Assembly: GCA_049518415.1 (NCBI GenBank)
Contig: JBEKRX010000052.1
Location: forward strand, 14,785 to 78,784
DNA: 64,000 bases
Source: CAVQND01 sp049518415
GTDB taxonomy: Bacteria > Verrucomicrobiota > Verrucomicrobiia > Limisphaerales > UBA8199
Reading direction: 5' to 3'
Shown here: piece after piece, positions 53,701 to 60,229 of the stretch
How the letters are laid out: every line of letters begins with the position of its first letter
How positions within the stretch are numbered: position 1 is the stretch's first letter
Notes under the pieces: generated by a model
What the model was told of the DNA's origin: nothing
The model's input: only the letters and a program-made list of their open reading frames with translations
Databases searched by the model: none
Made by a program: the position numbers and the translations under genes

Positions 53701-53844
53701 GACCACTTGTGGCGGCGCAAACTCGGGGAAAACATCCAGCTTGGTGTGCGCAGCCACGTAAAGGCCGTAGGCCGCCGCGACACACGCCAGCACGAGCACC
53801 ACGCCGCGATAGCGCAAGGAGAACTGAACGATCCGTTTGAGCAT
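50740..53844 (-). CDS. RND efflux pump, CusA/CzcA-like
   Basis: 1034-residue pump of the heavy-metal-efflux (HME) branch: MLKRIVQFSLRYRGVVLVLACVAAAYGLYVAAHTKLDVFPEFAPPQVVIQTEAPGLSPEEVEALVTRPLENGLNG is the typical CzcA/CusA N-terminus. TM4 reads AIGVVVDDAIIDVENILRR, with Asp-Asp and the acidic DVEN motif. The HME type suggests Cu, Zn, Co or Ni export, but close relatives export other substrates. It follows its own adaptor gene (5 nt). Confidence 0.92.
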   Translation of the reverse strand: MLKRIVQFSLRYRGVVLVLACVAAAYGLYVAAHTKLDVFPEFAPPQVVIQTEAPGLSPEEVEALVTRPLENGLNGAPDLVALRSQSIQGLSAITAVFSDRADIYRVRQMVSERLTQVAGSLPQRVKSPKMGPLISSTSKVLALGLTSTNLTPMALRTFADWTARPRLLAVPGVAKVEIFGGEVRQIQIQVRPDRLLAYGLALQDVLAVARQSTAVRGAGFVDNGNQRIVLRTEGQSLTAAQLGEVALAHHNGVSVRLKDVAKVIEGPEPKFGDAQIMGERGVVVGVYSQYGANTMEVTRAVESALAELAPAFASESITVQGRLFRAANFIETSIENVNQSLMLGGLLVAVVLFLFLLDWRTAFISFTSIPLSLLAAVVVLDRCGVSLNTLTLGGFAIAIGVVVDDAIIDVENILRRARQNLSRAQPRPLFQVVLEASLEVRSAVVYATFIVALVFFPILTLTGIQGKLFMPLASAFILAILASLAVALTVTPALCLAMLSRTRPQAEPRYVRWMKAQHCRWLGSLSQRPRTVISVALVMFLAAAATLPFFGGEFLPEFREGHFIVHMAALPGTSLEASLRLGRQVTQGLLKNPHIRSVSQQAGRAENGEDTWGTHYSELDVDLQPLSGEAAEGALGEIRQALEKFPGLTFRVMPFLAERMEETLSGTTAQVVVNIFGDDLEVLDQKAGEVRQALAEISGATDVQIESQPGSPQVVMRLRAERLTQFGFLPVDVLDAVQTAYQGTEVAQTYEGNRVFDVTVILDEASRQAPEEIGALLLRNSEGQLMPLRELAEIYPATGRYLVAHEGARRRQQVTANVAGRDLASFVEEMKQQIAARLSFPAGVYPTFGGSGLAQAAAKRELLLHSAIAGVGIILLLSIVFRNPRNLLLVLVNMPFALIGGVLAVFATGGSLSLGSLVGFVTLFGITTRNSIMMISHFEHLVQEEGLTWGLDAAIRGASERLLPILMTALVTALGLLPLALGAGEAGREIEGPMAMVILGGLLTSTALNLLVLPTLALRHGRFERKAADGEPRG

Positions 53845-53849
53845 GGCCG

Positions 53850-54854
53850 CTACTCGAACATCTTGATCCGGTATTTTTGCTCCTCCGACAGGAGGGCCTG
53901 CGCGCCCTGCACCACGACACGCTCGTTGGCCGCCACCCCGGCACTCACGAACCAGCCGTCCTCCGTATGATGGTCCAGAGCGATTTCCCGGCGCGCGAAA
54001 GTGTCCGCTCCGGTTTGCACGTAAACCCAGCCGTGGCCGGTGTGCCGCACCACGGCGGAGTCAGGGATAGTGAAACCGTTCAGAGGTTCGCGTTGAAGTT
54101 GCAGGTAGCCGCCCACCGCCATTCCGGGGACCAGCCCCAGGGAACTGGTCTTCACCAAAAACAGAAACCCCTGGCCTTGCATCTGCGGGTCCGCGTTCGG
54201 AGCCGGCCCCAGCAACTGCGCTGAAACCGAAGTATTCCCGGAGGACGCCACCACAATGCGCGCGCCGGCAGGAGGCGCATCCAGCACCTGGCCCGCCGGC
54301 AAGTCAAGGCGCAGCAGCGCGCTTTCCCGAGCGGCCAGCGAGCGGACCAAAACGGCAAGGTCCGGCCGTTCGGCAAGGGCTGCGCCCCACCCGGACATCA
54401 GCCGCGTGCGCAGAGACTCGACCAGGATTTGGTCGCGGCGCGCGGCGGCTTCCGCGGCTTGAAGCGCCCGTGCGGAAGCATTCTGCTGTTCGTTCAGCAG
54501 CTTCAATCGGTCGAATTCCTTCTGCGACGCGGCCGCCGCGGCTTGCGCCGCCGCGAGTTCAGCCGCTAAGCCCGCCAGCGGAGCGGGGTCAAGCACGCGG
54601 CCGTAGCCTTGCAGCTCCGGAGTCATTTTGGCGGAGGCGACCCGTTCGACCTTGAGGGCGATTCGCTTCTGTGTCGCCTCATCCAGCGTGAGCAGGCCTT
54701 CGCCGTTGGGGCCGGGCTTGACGCGCGCTGTGGCCGCCACCGGCTGCTCGCGTGCTGCTGCCAGCTTCCGTTCCTTGCTCATCTGCCGGTAGGCAAAGAC
54801 CAGCGCCGCGGCGCCCGCCGCCAGAACCAGAATCAGGATAATCGTTCGTTTCAT
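53850..54854 (-). CDS. RND periplasmic adaptor (second of two in operon)
   Basis: 334 residues. N-terminal signal-anchor (KRTIILILVLAAGAAALVFAYRQM), a CusB/CzcB-like region (LTLDEATQKRIALKVERVASAKMTPELQGYGRVLDPAPL), a long hairpin of Ala/Gln-rich helices and a C-terminal barrel (GMAVGGYLQLQREPLNGFTIPDSAVVRHTGHGWVYVQTG). It lacks the His/Met-rich metal-binding stretches of CusB. First gene of the operon; promoter not identified. Confidence 0.9.
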   Translation of the reverse strand: MKRTIILILVLAAGAAALVFAYRQMSKERKLAAAREQPVAATARVKPGPNGEGLLTLDEATQKRIALKVERVASAKMTPELQGYGRVLDPAPLAGLAAELAAAQAAAAASQKEFDRLKLLNEQQNASARALQAAEAAARRDQILVESLRTRLMSGWGAALAERPDLAVLVRSLAARESALLRLDLPAGQVLDAPPAGARIVVASSGNTSVSAQLLGPAPNADPQMQGQGFLFLVKTSSLGLVPGMAVGGYLQLQREPLNGFTIPDSAVVRHTGHGWVYVQTGADTFARREIALDHHTEDGWFVSAGVAANERVVVQGAQALLSEEQKYRIKMFE

Positions 54855-54889
54855 GCTCGGAAGATTCCCGGCCTCAGCTCCGGCAGCCG

Positions 54890-54958
54890 TTATCGGATGC
54901 GGAGGTCGAGGAGCAGACGGTAGGGGCCGGCGCGCCATTCGTCCAGAGGATTGTCCAT
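54890..54958 (-). other. 22-codon open frame in front of the efflux operon
   Basis: MDNPLDEWRAGPYRLLLDLRIR and TAA lie between the PPC gene and the adaptor gene. Codon use is like that of real genes, but no ribosome binding site of normal spacing is seen. It may be a leader peptide or the relic of a longer gene. Confidence 0.3.
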
Positions 54959-54985
54959 CCCACCAGGCGAGGTGCGGCGGGCCGC

Positions 54986-57136
54986 TCAGGGCTGCTTGGC
55001 GACGATCTGGATGGGGATGGCCGGCGCGTAGCCGGTGGTCGTTTCCTTGGCGGTTTTCAGCGTGCCGGTGAGGATGAGGTTCTGTCGGAGACCAACGGCA
55101 GCATCCTTGGCCGCGCCAATCGCGAGGGCGACTTCGTCCTTGTCGGCGGGGATGACGGCGGGTTTGACGGTGATGCCGGCGGCGGCGCCGTTGAGCGCCA
55201 GGCTGATCTCGCCCTGAATGCCTGCTTTGCGGAAGGCCTTCACGGGGACTTGAACTTCGCCTTCCGGACGGAGGTTGAGCGGTTCCTTAGACGGCAGGTT
55301 GATGGAGAGTGTGAAGGAAGGCGCTTCCGACAGTGTCACGGGATATTCTTTGGTTGGAATGAAGTGCTTGTAGTTGAAGGCTTGGGTCGCCTCTTCCGTA
55401 GGGTCCGCGATTCGGACGGTCTCGGCATCGCCGATCCTGGCCTTGCCCACGATCACCGGAGCGAAGAGGCTCATGGCGGCGTCGCGGGGCGCGGTGATCG
55501 TCAGGCGGGCTTCGTTCTGGCCGGCAGGCAGCACGGCGCCGCTGGCGGCGAATCCCGGCGGCAAACCCTCCACCGAGAGGTTGATCTCGCCCTGGAAACC
55601 GTCTTTGCGCAGAGCCGTCACGGTGATCACACTGGTATCGCCTGGTCCAATCCGGGCGGTGTCCGGCATGACGCGCAGCGCAAAATCGGGGCGCGGCGGA
55701 GCGATGCTCAGCCTGTAGGCGTATTCTTCGCCGCCGTTTGCCTGCACATCTCGGAGGCGCAGAATGTAATCGCCCGCGGCGGGGAAGTTGAACTCCAGGC
55801 GCGGGTCGGCAAAGTGCGTGATGAGAGGCTCGCCCGTGTCCGTGTCATCCACCTCGCCCAACTCTTCCCCTTTCGCGTTGAGCAGCGTGATGATCGCGTC
55901 GAGCGGGGAGTCCAGCCGCCGGGCCAGGACTTCCAGGACCAGCGTCTGCCCCTTTTGCGCGGCAAAGATGAAGTGATCCACATCGCCGCGTTTCTGAATG
56001 CGGCCGTTGATCGTCACGGGCACTTCGACCCGATTCGCCTGCTGGAGCGAATCGTTCGGCTCGCTCTCGAACACCTCTTTCGCATCGCCCACCGCGAACG
56101 GGAGCGTGTTGCCGGGCAGGCCGTTCGTAGTGGTGGCGCTTAACGAGCGCAAGGCCGGTGAGTCGGCCGGAATTTTGAAGTCCAGGGCGGCGGCGGGCAG
56201 GTTAACGCCGTGCAGTTCCACGTGCGCATTGCCGCCGCGCTGCCCGCCGAGAGGGAATATGTGGGTGACGTATGGGAAAGCGCCGATGCTGAGTCGGTAA
56301 ATGAAATCCGGCCGGCCGCGACTGACGATGTCTTTTACTTCCAGCAGATATTCGCCGTCAACTGGGACGTTATAGACCAACACCGGATCGGGATTGAAGC
56401 GGAAATCATCGGCATAGGCCAGTTCCTTGCCCTGGGCATCGTAGAGCGTGAGGCAAGCATCGAGCCAGCCCGGCACCGCATCGGCGATGCAAGGAATGAT
56501 CTTTCGCGCCTCGACTGCACAGACGAGGCTCTGCCCCGCCCGGGCGGCGAAACGATAGATGTCCCGGTCGGCGGGCAGTATCTGGCCGTTGATCAAGATC
56601 GGCAGCGCCGCCAGGCGTTGCGCCTGGCTGAGCTGGGAGTTCGGTTCGACCTCGTTCAGTTCGGGCAGACTGCCGACGAAGAACCGGAGGCGATTGGAGG
56701 CGCCACCAGGCGTCACCAGCCGGAGGTCCCGCTCTTCCAGCGGCGCATCCGGAGCCAGTGCGATCGCAACGCGCACGGTGGTCGGGTTCTCGACTTTCAC
56801 CACGCTGCCGGTGGCTCCGCCGCCCAGGATGCGAACGAGGCTGGCGTTTTGAAGGTCCGCGCCGCTGATGGTCGCTTGCACGGTGGTTCCCCGCTGACCG
56901 CCCGCGGGAAAGATGAAGTTGAGGCGAGGTTGAGGTTGCTGGGCGCAGGCAGTGAAGCTGATTAGGACAAGCATGGCCACGAGCGCCGCGATCTGCGGCC
57001 AAGCGGCCGGCGGGCAGAAAAACGGCGGGCAGAAAAACTCAGGGCGCGGAATTGTGCTCCGGTTTTTCTGTCCGTGGTTTTTCTGTCCCCTGCCCTTGCC
57101 CGCTAGACTCGTTGAGGAACCAGGTTGATCACGCAT
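54986..57136 (-). CDS. Exported PPC-domain (pre-peptidase C-terminal-like) protein
   Basis: 716 residues with an export stretch at about residues 50-65 (ALVAMLVLISFTACAQ, possible lipobox FTAC) and several immunoglobulin-like and PPC domains: FIFPAGGQRGTTVQATISGADL; EVEPNSQLSQAQRLAALPILINGQILPADRDIYRFAARAGQSLVCAV; a second PPC unit EPNDSLQQANRVEVPVTINGRIQKRGDVDHFIFAAQKGQTLVLEVLARRLDSPLDAIITLLN; then two Ig-like regions. It is the last gene of the PSD1 cluster. The first 45 codons contain repeated GQKN and FFCPP segments encoded by inverted DNA repeats, so the real start may be further inside. Confidence 0.85.
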   Translation of the reverse strand: MRDQPGSSTSLAGKGRGQKNHGQKNRSTIPRPEFFCPPFFCPPAAWPQIAALVAMLVLISFTACAQQPQPRLNFIFPAGGQRGTTVQATISGADLQNASLVRILGGGATGSVVKVENPTTVRVAIALAPDAPLEERDLRLVTPGGASNRLRFFVGSLPELNEVEPNSQLSQAQRLAALPILINGQILPADRDIYRFAARAGQSLVCAVEARKIIPCIADAVPGWLDACLTLYDAQGKELAYADDFRFNPDPVLVYNVPVDGEYLLEVKDIVSRGRPDFIYRLSIGAFPYVTHIFPLGGQRGGNAHVELHGVNLPAAALDFKIPADSPALRSLSATTTNGLPGNTLPFAVGDAKEVFESEPNDSLQQANRVEVPVTINGRIQKRGDVDHFIFAAQKGQTLVLEVLARRLDSPLDAIITLLNAKGEELGEVDDTDTGEPLITHFADPRLEFNFPAAGDYILRLRDVQANGGEEYAYRLSIAPPRPDFALRVMPDTARIGPGDTSVITVTALRKDGFQGEINLSVEGLPPGFAASGAVLPAGQNEARLTITAPRDAAMSLFAPVIVGKARIGDAETVRIADPTEEATQAFNYKHFIPTKEYPVTLSEAPSFTLSINLPSKEPLNLRPEGEVQVPVKAFRKAGIQGEISLALNGAAAGITVKPAVIPADKDEVALAIGAAKDAAVGLRQNLILTGTLKTAKETTTGYAPAIPIQIVAKQP
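57008..57089. repeat. Inverted pair of tandem repeats in the start of the PPC gene
   Basis: Two direct units of GGCGGGCAGAAAAAC (57008-57037) and, opposite, two of GGTTTTTCTGTCCGT-like (57060-57089). Both halves are nearly complementary and could fold. Confidence 0.7.
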
Positions 57137-57145
57137 TGAATTGTT

Positions 57146-58426
57146 TCATTCCACCGTCGGCGGAGGAATCTTGTTTCCCGAGAGCGCCTGCCGGACCAGC
57201 TCGGGATTCTGGAAGAGGCTCGTGAGCTTATCGGGCGGAGTCTTTAAGTTGGCCGTTTTCCACGCCAGCGCACCCGGAGAAGAAGTCGCCAGGTAGCCGG
57301 CGGTCGTGACGAGCAGCCACTCATCGCTGCGTGGCGAAAGCTGGACCAAGGTGGCCAGGAGTCTCCAGTCGGCGACGCTCCAGAGCTTGACCGTCCCGTC
57401 GGCGCTTCCCGAGGCGACGGTCGTCCCATCCGCACTGGCCGCCACGCAATGGACCCAGCCGCCGTGTCCGCTCAAGGTTGCCAGCAGGTTGCCATTGCCG
57501 GCATCGAAGACCCGGACTTGCTTGTCGCTGCAGGGGACCTGGAGCCGGTTGCCTTGCGCGCCCCAGACCACATCCAAGGGCATGGCGGCGCCAGTCTCGA
57601 TTGTCCGTGCCAGTTGCGCGTTGTCCCGTCGCCGAATCCGGATTGCCCGCTCGCTGGGGCCGCCCACGGCCAAGGCGAGGAATTGTCCGTCCGGGCTGAA
57701 GGCCAAGCCCTGCACGGTCTCGACTTGTTCCATTTTGACGACTGCCTTCCAAGTCCCCGCTTCCCAAACGCGCGCCGTCCGGTCGGCGCCGCCAGTGGCC
57801 AGGAACTTGCCATCGGCGCTGAAGGCAACGCCGAGCACTCGCTCGCCATGCTCGCCCAAGGTGGCGACCAGCTTCTTCTCGTCTATGCTCCACAAGTAGG
57901 TCAAGGCATCCGCCGCCCCGGCGGCCAGGAGTTTTCCGTCGGGGCTTAAGGCCAGACAACAGACCACATCTTTTGGTTCTTGAAAGCCTGCGGTGGCTTG
58001 ACCGCTTTCAACCTCGAATATCCTGACCGCGCCCGAACACCGAGGCGTCCCTTCGGCGACCGCCAGCAGCCGGCCATCTTTGCCGAAGACGAGACTCTGG
58101 ACCGAACCGCTCAACTGGCCGGCTCCGATTCGCTTCCAGAGCGTCGCCTTCGCCAAATCCCAGACCAGGACTTCCTGATAGCCTCCTGCGGCCAGCTTCT
58201 TTCCGTCCGGGCTGAAGGCGAGCGCCGCCACCGGACTGGAAGGGCCTAACGTGACCACGCACTCGACGGAGCGGTTAGACCCAGAGGCCATGGGGAAGGG
58301 AATCGTCAGCGAGTGTTTGCGGGGGACGATCTCCTGGCCGCCAGCGTGACCGAGCGGGAAAAGCCAGAGAGACACAAGGCACATCATGCCCACGGCCTGC
58401 CGCAGCTTTGTTCGTAGCGATCCCAT
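57146..58426 (-). CDS. Exported WD40-repeat protein
   Basis: 426 residues with a signal peptide (GMMCLVSLWLFPLGHAGGQ) and about seven WD40 blades (for example VAALAFSPDGKKLAAGGYQEVLVWDLA; CLALSPDGKLLAAGAADALTYLWSID; VLGVAFSADGKFLATGGADRTARVWEAG; VHCVAASADGTTVASGSADGTVKLWSV). It would be a periplasmic or surface scaffold. It ends 9 nt before the PPC gene and starts 22 nt behind the DUF1501 gene, so the three are one transcription unit. Confidence 0.9.
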   Translation of the reverse strand: MGSLRTKLRQAVGMMCLVSLWLFPLGHAGGQEIVPRKHSLTIPFPMASGSNRSVECVVTLGPSSPVAALAFSPDGKKLAAGGYQEVLVWDLAKATLWKRIGAGQLSGSVQSLVFGKDGRLLAVAEGTPRCSGAVRIFEVESGQATAGFQEPKDVVCCLALSPDGKLLAAGAADALTYLWSIDEKKLVATLGEHGERVLGVAFSADGKFLATGGADRTARVWEAGTWKAVVKMEQVETVQGLAFSPDGQFLALAVGGPSERAIRIRRRDNAQLARTIETGAAMPLDVVWGAQGNRLQVPCSDKQVRVFDAGNGNLLATLSGHGGWVHCVAASADGTTVASGSADGTVKLWSVADWRLLATLVQLSPRSDEWLLVTTAGYLATSSPGALAWKTANLKTPPDKLTSLFQNPELVRQALSGNKIPPPTVE

Positions 58427-58448
58427 TTCAATTGGGCGGGCGGACGAC

Positions 58449-59792
58449 CTACATGATCTCCGTCAGCAGTCCTCCGCTCTCGATCTGGCCGGCCGCCTGG
58501 GGAGTGACATAGGCCACACCGCAGCCTTGCGGATGAGGCAGCCTGCCCGCGGGATCAATGCCCAGCAACTTATACATGCTGGCCGCCAGGTCCCAGGGAT
58601 AAACGGGTCGCGCCTTGACCTGTTCGCCCTTGTCGTCACTCTGGCCGACGACCACGCCGCCTTTGAATCCTCCGCCGGCCACGACGCACGAATAACAGTA
58701 CGGCCAGTGATGGCGCCCGCCATACCACGGGGCCTCCCAGTAAACCTTGGGCGTTCTCCCAAACTCGCCATACCACACCACCATGGTGCTCGAAAGAAGT
58801 CCCCGCTGGGCCAGGTCCTCCAGCAAGGCCGAGAAGGCCTGGTCGAGCACGGGCAGCAACTGTTTCATGGCATCGAAGTGCTTCACCTCGGTATCCCAGC
58901 CGCCGTGGTTGATGGTGATGAACGGGACCTCGTTTTCAACCAGCCGGCGAGCCAGGAGGCAGCATTGCCCAAAGTGATGGCGGCCGTAACGGTCTCGCAG
59001 TTCCTTTTTCTCCTGGGACAGGTCGAAGGCGGTCTTGGCATCCCCAATCACCAGCGCATAGCTCTGCTCCCGGAATGAATTCACCGACTGGACGAGCTTC
59101 TCTCCGCCCATGTCCCGGTCCAGGGCATCCACCGTCTGGAGCAGCCCGCGCCGCTGCTGCAGCCGTGCCGCGGTCATGTCCGGCGGAGGGACGATGCCCT
59201 GAACGTTGAATTGGGCCGCGTTGGGGTCTCCACCGGTAACAAAGCTCTTGTAATTGCTGCCCAGAAACCCTGCCTCGGAGAACCGGCCGATGGGCGAGGT
59301 GAGCGTGATATAAGGAGGCAGCTTGCACTGCTGCCCCTTCTTGAGAGCGACCACGGCGCCGATGGCAGGATAGGAAAGTTCGACCGATGGATTCCTGCCC
59401 GTCTGGACGACGTAGGTGGCGGTCTCGTGACCGCCGTGGGAATGGGTGAAGCTGCGAATGATAGAGTATTTGTCCGCCTGCTTGGCCAGCAAAGGCAGGA
59501 GCTCGCCGATTCTGATGCCCGCCACATTGGTCGCGATCGGATTCTTCAGCGGACCGCAATACGCCTCACCGGCTTCCGGCTTCGGGTCGAACGTGTCCAG
59601 GTGAGTTGGCCCGCCAGCCATCCAAAGCTGGATGACCGATTTTGCTTTTGGCTCTGGCGCCTGGCCGTGCGCCTTCATGGTAAGCCAGTCCTGGAGGGTA
59701 AAGCCCAGCAGGCCGAGCGCGCCCGCGCGGAGAAAATCCCGGCGGGCTACGCCTGCGGCATCACGGGGCGCCGTTTGAGTTTTCCGGTTCAT
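58449..59792 (-). CDS. Tat-exported DUF1501 protein
   Basis: 447 residues. Tat signal (RRDFLRAGALGLLGFTLQDWLTM), then the DUF1501 domain with alkaline-phosphatase-like fold: VIQLWMAGGPTHLDTFDPKPEAG, RSFTHSHGGHETATYVVQTGR, ITINHGGWDTEVKHFDAMKQLLPVLDQAFSALLEDL, VVWYGEFGRTP and a late GGGFKGGVVVGQSDDKG. Activity is unproven for the family, although a sulfatase- or phosphatase-like fold is predicted. It is commonly encoded next to a PSD1 (DUF1549/DUF1553) protein, as here. Confidence 0.93.
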   Translation of the reverse strand: MNRKTQTAPRDAAGVARRDFLRAGALGLLGFTLQDWLTMKAHGQAPEPKAKSVIQLWMAGGPTHLDTFDPKPEAGEAYCGPLKNPIATNVAGIRIGELLPLLAKQADKYSIIRSFTHSHGGHETATYVVQTGRNPSVELSYPAIGAVVALKKGQQCKLPPYITLTSPIGRFSEAGFLGSNYKSFVTGGDPNAAQFNVQGIVPPPDMTAARLQQRRGLLQTVDALDRDMGGEKLVQSVNSFREQSYALVIGDAKTAFDLSQEKKELRDRYGRHHFGQCCLLARRLVENEVPFITINHGGWDTEVKHFDAMKQLLPVLDQAFSALLEDLAQRGLLSSTMVVWYGEFGRTPKVYWEAPWYGGRHHWPYCYSCVVAGGGFKGGVVVGQSDDKGEQVKARPVYPWDLAASMYKLLGIDPAGRLPHPQGCGVAYVTPQAAGQIESGGLLTEIM

Positions 59793-60229
59793 AAATTGTC
59801 CATGCTTTCCTATCAGACGGTTAGCGAGGCTGCGCCTCAGACCGCCTCTGGAATCGAGTCCCGGTTCGGAATCGGGATTCATTGAGCATTGAGTATTGCT
59901 TATTGGTCATCGGCTTTCCCCGACCCGGGCCTCGTCATCATTGGGCGGAGGGCCGGCGCGCCGGCCCTGCGCACCAACTCCCGACAGGTCGGGACAGGCC
60001 GGCCCAGGCGCGTGTCGGGCAGGGCGTCCACGACCTTGCCAATTCGCGCCGCGAAACACCACAGCCGGTCCGAAAGTTCATTTGGCGTCATCCGCGGGCA
60101 TTCTTCAATAACCAATGATCGTTTTTCAATGCTCAATTTTCAATTCACCTAAAAGTCCCGATTCCGAATCGGGATTGCAATCGCAGCGAAACTTGACCTG
60201 ATTACAACGAGTTTTGCCGGTTAAGAACT
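59793..60229. other. Gap between DUF1501 and PSD1 genes with several short inverted repeats
   Basis: No gene. It contains CCCGGTTC/GAATCGGG-type palindromes at about 59860-59876 and at 60157-60173, an 18-bp GC palindrome at 59950-59967, and an inverted pair TTGAGCATTGA (59882-59892) / TCAATGCTCAA (60126-60136) that brackets 255 bp. Confidence 0.55.
59950..59967. repeat. 18-bp perfect palindrome
   Basis: GGGCCGGCG-CGCCGGCCC, in the gap behind the PSD1 gene. It may be a structural repeat or a protein binding site. Confidence 0.7.

Noticed and set aside
59889..60152. Several short overlapping plus-strand frames between the DUF1501 and PSD1 genes
   Set aside because: They cover palindromes and AT-rich repeats, overlap one another in three frames and show no family features.
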